From contig CM077599.1 in assembly GCA_039654915.1 (NCBI GenBank), forward strand, positions 13,456,501 through 13,520,500: a stretch of 64,000 nucleotides of DNA. The letters are read 5' to 3'. The notes under the pieces were generated by a model. That model did no database searches and was not told the origin of the DNA. It saw only the letters and a program-made list of their open reading frames with translations. A program made the translations under genes and the position numbers. Shown here in pieces: positions 48,381-57,899 of this stretch. Source of the DNA: Aquilaria yunnanensis (Eukaryota > Streptophyta > Magnoliopsida > Malvales > Thymelaeaceae). Numbering within the stretch: position 1 is the stretch's first letter; every line of letters begins with the position of its first letter.

Positions 48381-51300
48381 GAGGTTTAAGGAAAGATCCT
48401 TAGAACCTCTAACGATAGGAAAGGTTCTATCGTTGTAAGATGGACTGAATGATTAATTGTTTGTTTGAGGTTTAAGGAAAGGTCCTTAGAACCTCTAACG
48501 ATAGGAACGGTTCTATCGTTGTAAGATGAACTGAATGATTGATTGTTTGTTTGAGGTTTAAGGAAAGGTCCTTAGAACCTCTAACGATAGGAAAGGTTCT
48601 ATCGTTGTAAGATGGACTGAATGATTGATTGTTTGTTTGAGGTTAAGGAAAGGTCCTTAGAACCTCTAACGATAGGAAAGGTTCTATCGTTGTAAGATGG
48701 ACTGAATGATTGATTGTTTGTTTGAGGTTAAGGAAAGGTCCTTAGAACATCTAACGATAGGAAAGGTTCTATCGTTGTAAGATGGACTGAATGATTGATT
48801 GTTTGTTTGAGGTTTAAGGAAAGGTCCTTAGAACCTCTAACGATAGGAAAGGTTCTATCGTTGTAAGATGGACTGAATGATTGATTGTTTGTTTGAGGTT
48901 TAAGGAAAGGTCCTTAGAACCTCTAACGAGAGAAAAGGTTCTATCGTTGTAAGATGGACTGAATGATTGATTGTTTGTTTGAGGTTTCAGGAAAGGTCCT
49001 TAGAACCTCTAACGACAGGAAAGGTTCTATCGTTGTAAGATGGATTGAATGATTGATTGTTTGTTTGAGGTTTAAGGAAAGGTCCTTAGGACCTCTAACG
49101 ATAGGAAAGGTTCTATCGTTGTAAGATGGACTGAATGATTGATTGTTTGTTTGAGGTTTAAGGAAAGGTCCTTAGGACCTCTAACGATAGGAAAGGTTCT
49201 ATCGTTGTAAGATGGACTGAATGATTGATTGTTTGTTTGAGGTTTAAGGAAAGGTCCTTAGAACCTCTAACGATAGGAAAGGTTCTATCGTTGTAAGATG
49301 GACTGAATAATTGATTGTTTGTTTGAGGTTTAAGGAAAGGTCCTTAGAACCTCTAACGATAGGAAAGGTTCTATCGTTGTAAGATGGACTGAATGATTGA
49401 TTGTTTGTTTGAGGTTTAAGGAAAGGTCCTTAGAACCTCTAACGATAGGAAAGGTTCTATCGTTGTAAGATGGACTGAATGATTGATTGTTTGTTTGAGG
49501 TTTAAGGAAAGGTCCTTAGAACCTCTAACGATAGGAAAGGTTCTATCGTTGTAAGATGGACTGAATGATTGATTGTTTGTTTGAGGTTTAAGGAAAGGTC
49601 CTTAGAACCTCTAACGATAGGAAAGGTTCTATCGTTGTAAGATGGACTGAATGATTGATTGTTTGTTTGAGGTTTAAGGAAAGGTCCTTAGAACCTCTAA
49701 CGATAGGAAAGGTTCTATCGTTGTAAGATGGACTGAATGATTGATTGTTTGTTTGAGGTTTAAGGAAAGGTCCTTAGAACCTCTAACGATAGGAAAGGTT
49801 GTATCGTTGTAAGATGGACTGAATGATTGATTGTTTGTTTGAGGTTTAAGGAAAGGTCCTTAGAACCTCTAACGATAGGAAAGGTTGTATCGTTGTAAGA
49901 TGGACTGAATAATTGATTGTTTGTTTGAGGTTTAAGGAAAGGTCCTTAGAACCTCTAACGACAGGAAAGGTTCTATCGTTGTAAGATGGACTGAATGATT
50001 GATTGTTTGTTTGAGGTTTCAGGAAAGGTCCTTAGAACCTCTAACGACAGGAAAGGTTCTATCGTTGTAAGATGGACTGAATGATTGATTGTTTGTTTGA
50101 GGTTTAAGGAAAGGTCCTTAGGACCTCTAACGATAGGAAAGGTTCTATCGTTGTAAGATGGACTGAATAATTGATTGTTTGTTTGAGGTTTAAGGAAAGG
50201 TCCTTAGAACCTCTAACGATAGGAAAGGTTCTATCGTTGTAAGATGGACTGAATGATTGATTGTTTGTTTGAGGTTTAAGGAAAGGTCCTTAGAACCTCT
50301 AACGATAGGAAAGGTTCTATCGTTGTAAGATGGACTGAATGATTGATTGTTTGTTTGAGGTTTAAGGAAAGGTCCTTAGAACCTCTAACGATAGGAAAGG
50401 TTGTATCGTTGTAAGATGGACTGAATGATTGATTGTTTGTTTGAGGTTTAAGGAAAGGTCCTTAGAACCTCTAACGATAGGAAAGGTTGTATCGTTGTAA
50501 GATGGACTGAATGATTGATTGTTTGTTTGAGGTTTAAGGAAAGGTCCTTAGAACCTCTAACGATAGGAAAGGTTGTATCGTTGTAAGATGGACTGAATGA
50601 TTGATTGTTTGTTTGAGGTTTAAGGAAAGGTCCTTAGAACCTCTAACGATAGGAAAGGTTGTATCGTTGTAAGATGGACTGAATGATTGATTGTTTGTTT
50701 GAGGTTTAAGGAAAGGTCCTTAGAACCTCTAACGATAGGAAAGGTTCTATCGTTGTAAGATGGACTGAATGATTGATTGTTTGTTTGAGGTTTAAGGAAA
50801 GGTCCTTAGAACCTCTAACGATAGGAAAGGTTCTATCGTTGTAAGATGGACTGAATGATTGATTGTTTGTTTGAGGTTTAAGGAAAGGTCCTTAGAACCT
50901 CTAACGATAGGAAAGGTTCTATCGTTGTAAGATGGACTGAATGATTGATTGTTTGTTTGAGGTTTAAGGAAAAGTCCTTAGAACCTCTAACGATAGGAAA
51001 GGTTCTATCGTTGTAAGATGGACTGAATGATTGATTGTTTGTTTGAGGTTTAAGGAAAGGTCCTTAGAACCTCTAACGATAGGAAAGGTTCTATCGTTGT
51101 AAGATGGACTGAATGATTGATTGTTTGTTTGAGGTTTAAGGAAAAGTCCTTAGAACCTCTAACGATAGGAAAGGTTCTATCGTTGTAAGATGGACTGAAT
51201 GATTGATTGTTTGTTTGAGGTTTAAGGAAAGGTCCTTAGAACCTCTAACGATAGGAAAGGTTGTATCGTTGTAAGATGGACTGAATAATTGATTGTTTGT

Positions 51301-51982
51301 TTGAGGTTTAAGGAAAGGTCCTTAGAACCTCTAACGATAGGAAAGGTTCTATCGTTGTAAGATGGACTGAATGATTGATTGTTTGTTTGAGGTTTAAGGA
51401 AAGGTCCTTAGAACCTCTAACGATAGGAAAGGTTGTATCGTTGTAAGATGGACTGAATGATTGATTGTTTGTTTGAGGTTTAAGGAAAGGTCCTTAGAAC
51501 CTCTAACGATAGGAAAGGTTCTATCGTTGTAAGATGGACTGAATGATTGATTGTTTGTTTGAGGTTTAAGGAAAGGTCCTTAGAACCTCTAACGATAGGA
51601 AAGGTTCTATCGTTGTAAGATGGACTGAATGATTGATTGTTTGTTTGAGGTTTAAGGAAAGATCCTTAAAACCTCTAACGATAGGAAAGGTTCTATCGTT
51701 GTAAGATGGACTGAATGATTGATTGTTTGTTTGAGGTTTAAGGAAAGGTCCTTAGAACCTCTAACGATAGGAAAGGTTCTATCGTTGTAAGATGGACTGA
51801 ATGATTGATTGTTTGTTTGAGGTTAAGGAAAGGTCCTTAGAACCTCTAACGATAGGAAATGTTCTATCGTTGTAAGATGGACTGAATGATTGATTGTTTG
51901 TTTGAGGTTAAGGAAAGGTCCTTAGAACCTCTAACGATAGGAAAGGTTCTATCATTGTAAGATGGACTGAATGATTGATTGA
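48381..51982. repeat. 86-bp tandem array, about 42 copies, two hairpins per unit
   Basis: A 3.6-kb satellite-like array with an 86-bp period and high identity. Each unit contains two inverted repeats: GAGGTTTAAGGA/TCCTTAGAACCTC around a 4-nt loop, and AACGATAG/CTATCGTT around an 8-nt loop. The remainder is GTAAGATGGACTGAATGATT plus GATTGTTTGTTT. It lies in the 3' untranslated part of the element, just upstream (element sense) of the polypurine tract, where Ogre-type elements are known to carry variable tandem repeats. Confidence 0.95.
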
Positions 51983-52330
51983 TATCGAGGCAAAGGCTCC
52001 ATCCTTAAAACCTCGAATTGATTGATTGATCTCGAGGCAAAGGTTCCATCCTTAAAACCTCGGATTGATTGATTGATATCGAGGTAAAGGTTCCATCCTT
52101 AAAACCTCGGATTGATTGATTGATCTCGAGGCAAAGGTTCCATCCTTAAAACCTCGGATTGATTGATTGATTTCGAGGTAAAGGTTCCATCCTTAAAACT
52201 TCGAATTGATTGATTGATCTCGAGGCAAAGGTTCCATCCTTAAAACCTCAGATTGATTGATTGATTTCGAGGCAAAGGTTCCATCCTTAAAACCTCGGAT
52301 TGATTGATTGATGTTGAGGTAAAGGTTCCA
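51983..52330. repeat. 43-bp tandem array
   Basis: About eight copies of a unit containing CGAGGCAAAGGTTCCATCCT, TAAAACCTCG and GATTGATTGAT. The period is exactly half of 86, and the GAGG...CCTTA.AACCTC core is related to the first hairpin of the 86-bp unit. Confidence 0.9.
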
Positions 52331-52640
52331 TCCTTAAAATCCCGACGATGAAAATTGATTATTTTCGAGGCAAAGGTTCCATCCTTAAAACCCCGATGAT
52401 GAAAATTGATTGTTCTTCGAGGCAAAGGTTCCATCCTTAAAACCCCGATGATGAAAATTGATTGTTTTCGAGGCAAAGGTTCCATCCTTAAAACCCCGAT
52501 GATGAAAATTGATTATTTTCGAGGCAAAGGTTCCATCCTTAAAACCCCGATGATGAAAATTGATTGTTTTCGAGGCAAAGGTTCCATCCTTAAAACCCCG
52601 ATGATGAAAATTGATTTTGAGGCTAAGGAGCTTTCCTTAG
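52331..52640. repeat. 51-bp tandem array
   Basis: About six copies of CGAGGCAAAGGTTCCATCCT, TAAAACCCCG, ATGATGAAAATTGATTGTTTT. It is the 43-bp unit with the GATT spacer replaced by a longer one. Because 51 is divisible by three it keeps frames open on both strands; those frames are not genes. Confidence 0.9.
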
Positions 52641-53166
52641 GACCTCGAGCGAAATTTATATGAAAGCAATTGAAATTGGAATAATTTTTCTTCGAAAGTG
52701 TGAATTTTCATAATAGGCGAGCGCAAAGAATTAGGCTTCGATAAAACGAGTGAATCTTGATGATGACAATAACACTGACAAATTATGTAAAGGGAACGGA
52801 TGTTTGGAATCAATATTCAAGGTTCATCTAATATTTTCTTCAGTAAATATAGATTCCCTTGTGAGATATGTCATCCGAATAAGGTTAAAGCTTAACTACC
52901 CCAAAATGTTATGCCTAGTACACCTAATAGGATGCGTCTCAAGAGTAACAAAAATTACTCTTTACTCAGCCATTCCAACCTAAAGGCATTGCCCTATGGT
53001 TTTAATATCAGCATGGACGAAACTATCTTATATATAAAAAAGAAATTCCCTGAAAAGAAAAACTGAAACGCGAAAGAAAATGCTGATAATAAAACTAAAG
53101 GACAAGAAAAACAGATCAGATCGCTTATTTCTTCCACAATACTTCAACAGGGTGAGTAGAGGACCA

Positions 53167-53796
53167 TTATGGGAGTGAACTGGTCGGGAAAGACTGTCGT
53201 GTCCAGTCTATCTGAATCATTGCTGGATCTGATTCAGGAACAAAAGCTTGTATTTTATCTAGCAATTCTTCAGCAGTTGTTGCGGATATTATAATTCGCC
53301 GTGCCACTCTTGATATGAAATTCTTCTGCATAGCATAATCCATAAAAGCTATCAGACCTGTAAAGAAATTGTTAACATTTAAAAGCCCAATGGGTTTCTT
53401 ATGCAAATTAAGTTGGGTCATGGAAGCAATTTGAAAGACTTCTCCCAATGTGCCAAAACCACCTGGTAGAGCGATAAAAGCATCAGCATTTAAAAGCATT
53501 TGTAGCACACGTTCTTGCAGATTTTTGACCACTAGCTCCTCTCCGATCGTGCCCCCAGAAATAAACTTCAAAGGTCCTGGGATAATGCCTAGAACTTGAC
53601 TTCCTCCTAAAGATGCTGCTGATGCTACGCCTCCCATTAATCCGACACTACCTCCTCCATAAACTAAATGTATTTTTCGCTCAGCTAATACTCTACCCAA
53701 ATGGTTGGCTGCCTTTAAATACTCTTCATCTTTTCCAGGAAAAGCCCCAGAAAATACACAAATACTTCGGGATTTACGAGTTGGGGTTTTCTCCAT
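53167..53796 (-). CDS. LOG: LOG-type cytokinin riboside 5'-monophosphate phosphoribohydrolase inside the retroelement
   Basis: LOG enzymes release active cytokinin bases from nucleoside 5'-monophosphates in one step. This 209-residue intronless frame has the family signatures: CVFSGAFPGKDEEY near residue 13, YGGGSVGLMGG at 46-56, a conserved Arg in LQER (96) and the catalytic PGGFGTLGE at 111-119, then KKPIGLLNVNNFFTGLI and RRIIISATTAEELL. It differs from ordinary plant LOGs in several usually invariant places (SGAFPG rather than a Cys-Gly-Ser-type loop; QERVLQM rather than an RKxxM-type helix), so it is a divergent member. The frame opens 29 codons further upstream, but MEKTPTRKSR is the family-like start. 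It lies on the element's sense strand, downstream of the zinc-finger genes, with a TATA-like box (53829-53836) just upstream. Plant LOG genes normally have introns; their absence suggests passage through RNA. Confidence 0.9.
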   Translation of the reverse strand: MEKTPTRKSRSICVFSGAFPGKDEEYLKAANHLGRVLAERKIHLVYGGGSVGLMGGVASAASLGGSQVLGIIPGPLKFISGGTIGEELVVKNLQERVLQMLLNADAFIALPGGFGTLGEVFQIASMTQLNLHKKPIGLLNVNNFFTGLIAFMDYAMQKNFISRVARRIIISATTAEELLDKIQAFVPESDPAMIQIDWTRQSFPTSSLP

Positions 53797-53828
53797 TCCT
53801 ATCCTTACCCTTGTGAGAAAAGAGGATA

Positions 53829-53836
53829 TATTTATA
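53829..53836 (-). promoter_or_regulatory. TATA box upstream of LOG
   Basis: TATAAATA on the minus strand, preceded by TTCATCTC and a TTATC motif. The same arrangement precedes the two downstream zinc-finger copies. It is only 33-40 nt from the chosen LOG ATG, so the leader would be very short. Confidence 0.55.
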
Positions 53837-53884
53837 GAGATGAAGAGATAAGGCAATAATTTTATTTTCAAGAATGGATACATT

Positions 53885-54435
53885 ATTGCCAGCTATTCAC
53901 AGTAGTCACGAGTATGACTCTGGTCAGGTATGGGTACACTATCGTTAAAAGAGGAGGAAATTTTTCAAAATAGCTGTTAGCATGTACAGTAGTCACTACT
54001 GTAGCTTATGTCAGGAGTAGGTACGTGATTGTTGGAAGAGAAGGAAAATTTCAAAAGTGGCAGCTATATACAGTAGTCCGTGTCAGGAGTGGGTACATTA
54101 TTGCCAAAGGAGAAGGAAAATTTCAAAAGCGACAGCTAGCATGTATAATAATCATGACTTTGGTTCACGTCAGGAGTGGATACATTATTACCAAAAGGGG
54201 AGGAAAATTTCAAAAGCGACAGTTGGCATGTATAGTAGTCGTGACTGTTGCTCACGTCAGGAATAGGTACATTATTCTTGAAATAGAAGGAAAATTTTCA
54301 AAAACGACAACTAGCCTGTACAGTAGTCGTGACTGTGTATCACGTCAGGAGCAGGTACATCATTTGTCAAAAGAGAAGGAAAAATTTTGAAAAGTGACAA
54401 CTAGCCTGTACAGTAGTCATGACCGTAGTTCACGT
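53885..54435. repeat. 87-bp tandem array between the zinc-finger genes and LOG
   Basis: About six imperfect copies of a unit with GTCAGGAGTGG, TACATTATT, AGGAAAATTTCAAAAGCGAC and TAGTAGTCGTGACTG. Single related units occur in the spacers after the other two zinc-finger copies (about 55129-55205 and 55918-55998), so this array is an expansion of that spacer. A plus-strand open frame (54025-54390) with 29-residue periodicity is a by-product. Confidence 0.85.
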
Positions 54436-55024
54436 TTTCTACTGGTTTTACGTCCAGGGACGGCTTCAATGTCTTCTCTGAATCGGTGATTTGCATCTCA
54501 TCTAGCTTTCTCACAAACTGGCAAACAGGGTCGTTTAGGGTCAGATTCCCAAGACTGTAACGATCTCGTTCTTTTTGGAAAATTATCCATAATCCAACAA
54601 CCTCAAATTGCACTATTCCGCAAGAATGCGCTTCAAGAACCTCTCGAATATCTTCTAGAGATTCCTTACGCAAGCCATTCTTAATGAATCTTATTCTATC
54701 ATTACGATTTCTGGTGATCACTCATGGAGAACGACATTTATTGCCGCAAATCCACCATCCACAATTATGATAAACGCCTAGCCTCTTTGCTCTTCTTTTT
54801 TTGGCATAAACGCTTTTAACAAAGCCGGGCATACGGGGAAAGAAGGTTTCTGGAACTTCACCAGCTGAACAAACCTTAGCTTCGATTAGCCACCGCACAT
54901 TATCAGGAATGCCTTTGTGCATAAATACTCTGAATCGTTCACATCTAGCTTGATAAATCTTTTTAAGAACATTTATTGGGAAGGAAGGAAAATACTTTCG
55001 TAGGACGGAAAGAGAAGACTCCAT
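54401..55024 (-). pseudogene. Basic zinc-finger protein, copy C (virus-NABP-like), nonsense-mutated
   Basis: The third tandem copy of the 182-codon gene. The reading frame is collinear with copies A and B but is interrupted by an in-frame TGA at 54722-54724, right after the zinc finger. The finger itself is damaged: the first ligand cysteine is replaced by tyrosine (YHNC), while the later CGNKC ligands remain. The C-terminus also runs past the position where the other copies stop. The N-terminal part (RKYFPSFP...KKIYQARCER) and the basic run KKRRAKR are conserved. It has its own TATA box at 55091-55098. It is the most eroded of the three copies and the nearest to LOG. Confidence 0.8.
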
Positions 55025-55090
55025 TGATGAAGGAGGTATTTAAGAGAAGAAAGAAATTAGTGATTGTAGGAAATGGAAATAACTAACACA

Positions 55091-55098
55091 TATTTATA
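55091..55098 (-). promoter_or_regulatory. TATA box upstream of copy C
   Basis: TATAAATA 67-74 nt before the ATG, within a block of about 50 nt (55091-55140) that is nearly repeated at 55879-55928 before copy B: CTATAAAT preceded by TTTCATC, TTATCC and AAGTGTAAT (minus-strand sense). Confidence 0.6.
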
Positions 55099-55249
55099 GT
55101 GATGAAAGGGATAATGTGTTAATTACACTTGCAGAAGCAAGTTCATTATTGTCAAAAGAAAAGACAAATGACAGCTTATATGTACAGCAATCATGACTGT
55201 GGCTCTCATCTTCCACTAGCTTTACGTCTAGTAACGGCATTAACGGCTT

Positions 55250-55798
55250 CTATGAGTCGAGGATTTGCTTCCCATCCAGTTTTCTTACAAGCTGGCAAAC
55301 AGGGTCATTTACAGTCACATTCCCAAGACTGTAACGGTCTCGTTCTTTATGGTAAGTCCTCCACAATTTGACAATTTGACCTTGCACTTTTCCACAAGAA
55401 TGCGTTTCAAGAGTCTCTCGGATATCTTCCAGAGATTCCTTACGCAGGCCATTCTTAATGAATTTTCTTTTATCTTCACGATTTGTGGAGATGTATCCTA
55501 AAGAGCGACATTTAGTATTACAATTCCATCGCCCACATTTATAACACACGCCTAGTCTCTTTGCTCTTCGCCTTTTGGCATAACGGCTTTTACCTAGACC
55601 GGGCATGCGGGGCATAAATGCATCTGGAACTTCACCCGCCAAACGGACCTTAGCTTCAATTATCCACTGCACATTATCGGGAATGCCTTTGCGTGTAAAA
55701 ACTCTGATTCTTTCACATCTAGCAAGGTAGATCTTTTTAAGGATTTTTATTGGAAGAGAAGGAAAGTATTTTCGCAGGGTAGAAAGAGTAGAATCCAT
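55250..55798 (-). CDS. Basic zinc-finger protein, copy B (virus-NABP-like)
   Basis: An intact 182-residue frame. Residues 1-65 are a conserved helical, basic region (LRKYFPSLP...KKIYLARCER...IIEAKVRLAGE). A glycine/serine lead (GKSRYAKRRRAKRLG, about 69-83) runs into a compact zinc finger CX2CX4CX3C (C85, C88, C93, C97). A conserved NREDKRKFIKNGL segment and a C-terminal helical part with NDPVCQLVRKLDG follow. The serine-aromatic-basic run followed by a Cys finger and a basic tail is the layout of the small cysteine-rich nucleic-acid-binding/silencing-suppressor proteins of Betaflexiviridae (carlavirus and vitivirus types). I recognise this by pattern, not by alignment. It could instead be a host-derived domain. 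The start is fixed by agreement with copies A and C. Confidence 0.8.
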   Translation of the reverse strand: MDSTLSTLRKYFPSLPIKILKKIYLARCERIRVFTRKGIPDNVQWIIEAKVRLAGEVPDAFMPRMPGLGKSRYAKRRRAKRLGVCYKCGRWNCNTKCRSLGYISTNREDKRKFIKNGLRKESLEDIRETLETHSCGKVQGQIVKLWRTYHKERDRYSLGNVTVNDPVCQLVRKLDGKQILDS

Positions 55799-55878
55799 TG
55801 ATGAGAGAAGAATTTGATAGATGATGGAAAGGAATTAGTTATTGAAGGAAACTTAGATAACCGACTGGAAGAACATGC

Positions 55879-55886
55879 ATTTATAG
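55879..55886 (-). promoter_or_regulatory. TATA box upstream of copy B
   Basis: TATAAATG 81-88 nt before the ATG, preceded (minus-strand sense) by TTATCCATTTCATCGC. The same module is found before copy C and, in shorter form, before LOG. Confidence 0.6.
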
Positions 55887-56044
55887 CGATGAAATGGATA
55901 ACGTGTCGATTACACTTACGGGAGCAAATACATTATTAAAAGAAAAATGGAAAATTTTAAATATGATAAATTGTATGTACAGTGATTGTGACTGTGGCTC
56001 ACATCTTCCACTGGTTTTACGTCCAGTAACGGGATTAACGGCTT

Positions 56045-56593
56045 CTATGAGTCGAGGATTTGCTTCCCATCCAGTTTTCTTACAAGCTGGCAAATAGGGT
56101 CGTTTAACGTCAGATTCCCGGGACTGTATCGTTCTTGTTCTTCATGAAAAATGCTCCATAAATCGAGAAGTTCACGTTGCACGGATCCACAAGAATGCGT
56201 CTCAAGAGTCAATTGGATATCATCCAATGAGTCCTTACTCAGGCCATTCTTAATGAATCGTATTTTATCTTCTCGATTATCAGAGATCATCCCTAAAGAA
56301 CGACATTTAGTATTACAGGTCCAGCGTCCGCATTTATGACAGACGCCTAGTCTCCTCGCTCTTCGCTTTTTGGCATAAGAGCTTTTGCCTACACCAGGCA
56401 TGTGAGACACAAATGCCTCTGGGATTTCACCTGCCAGACGAACCTTAGCTTCAATTAACCACCGCACATCTTCAGGGATTCCTTTATGCATCAGAGCTCT
56501 TAATCGTTCACAGCGAACTTGGTAGATCTTTTTGAGGATGTTCATTGGGAGAGAAGGAAAATATTTTCGCAAGGCAGAAAAAGTAGGATCCAT
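56045..56593 (-). CDS. Basic zinc-finger protein, copy A (virus-NABP-like)
   Basis: An intact 182-residue frame, the first of the three copies in element sense. Zinc ligands C85, C88, C93 and C97 are all present (CHKCGRWTCNTKC), preceded by the basic run KKRRARR at 75-81 and followed by NREDKIRFIKNGL. The N- and C-terminal regions match copy B closely. Copy A to copy B start-to-start spacing is 795 bp, B to C 774 bp, so the whole gene plus spacer was duplicated. Unlike B and C, copy A has no TATAAAT module upstream; homology of its leader with that of B ends near an AGTCGGTT motif. This suggests copy A is read from the LTR promoter. Role inferred: RNA/DNA binding, possibly silencing suppression; no function is proven by sequence. 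Confidence 0.8.
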   Translation of the reverse strand: MDPTFSALRKYFPSLPMNILKKIYQVRCERLRALMHKGIPEDVRWLIEAKVRLAGEIPEAFVSHMPGVGKSSYAKKRRARRLGVCHKCGRWTCNTKCRSLGMISDNREDKIRFIKNGLSKDSLDDIQLTLETHSCGSVQRELLDLWSIFHEEQERYSPGNLTLNDPICQLVRKLDGKQILDS

Positions 56594-57899
56594 TTTCTAG
56601 GAGAAAGTAAAAGAAAGGAGGGAGGAAAGGATCAGTTATTATGGGCAACTGAGAGAACCGACTTGAGAGTCACGGAGTACCGTATCCGCCGCTTAACCGG
56701 AAAAGTGAATCCTACTTTATTTTGATGTGATAGATATCCCATCCAGCTGACGTCGATTCAGTCCTTGATTATTGAATCCATTGTCCGCTTTTGACGAATT
56801 TTCAACGACAATATTTCTTGATGTCTGCCTTATCTTTGACGATAGCTATCACTCATCTTGGATGCTGCTAAGCTGGCATCAATTCTGTTCTTTTAGGTGT
56901 AGCCTCAATTGCCAGGCTTTTGACGATATTGTATACTTTATCCTTGGATTCCTGATGGGGCTGGGTCCAGCATATTAGCTGTGTATCCAGTGATAGATTG
57001 GTAAGAGCTGATGTTATTGAGATCTCAGCTTATACTGCTGTAACGGTGCGGTGGATGTGTTTCCCATTTGATTCCTATCATGTAAAAGTCATGCATGCAT
57101 GATGTGAAATGCATGAATGCAAAGCATGTGTAATTGATGGTTCTTTTTTTTGTATGGATCTAGTTCTTTATGTCTTTGTTTTACTGGATCCTCTTTGTGA
57201 TGGCCTTCTTGGACTATCATTGAATCTCTTTATGCTTTTCAGCTTTTGTCCGCTGCCTCAAAAGCCCAACTCTTTTCAAAGTCCGCTTTCTTTGACTTGT
57301 TCTTGAATTTTGGCCTCAATTTCTTTAATGTTCGCTCGCCTCATACTTTATATCTCTTCAAATACTCATCCCTTGTCATGGATTTCATACTATCAAAGGC
57401 TTAACTTTCAATGTTTCATTGTCCCTTTTCTTGTGGCCGTGTCGACACTTGTTTACCCCCATGTTACAGTCCGAATGATTGCTCTTCCTTAGACTCAGGT
57501 TCTGATCCATAAGACTTGCCCCCTTGTCTATTGAGCTTCTTTCTTGGCAGTACTCTTCTTACGCTTAGTAGAGACTACTTTGCCCCCTTGAATATGGTGT
57601 TTGTGTGGATAAAAGGTATCATCTCATCTTTGATTTAACAGAAGGTTGAGCATTTCTAGACCTTTGTGATGGTCCTTGATCATGAATTTCTCTTACAAGA
57701 ACCACATCTTCTTAAAGAAAGTCTCAAGCTATCTCCTCACTTTCAAATCTACACACATTAATGAATAATGGTTTGGCCTTAAAGAAAAACTTTCATCAAT
57801 TTGCAAAGCTTGACAAAGTAATTTACGGTCTTTGTTTTTAATTAAAATATCCTGCCATTCTTCCCTTTCCAACTTGAAGACATAAACTGTGCAAGGCAA

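Noticed and set aside
48381..52640. CRISPR-like regular repeats
   Set aside because: The units are contiguous with no unique spacers, in plant nuclear DNA, within an LTR element; this is a satellite array.
52240..52663. Open frames on both strands with a repeating RGKGSILKTPMMKID or MEPLPRK pattern
   Set aside because: They follow the 51-bp tandem unit, whose length is a multiple of three; no start context or family.
54025..54390. 121-codon plus-strand frame
   Set aside because: Its 29-residue periodicity mirrors the 87-bp tandem repeat.
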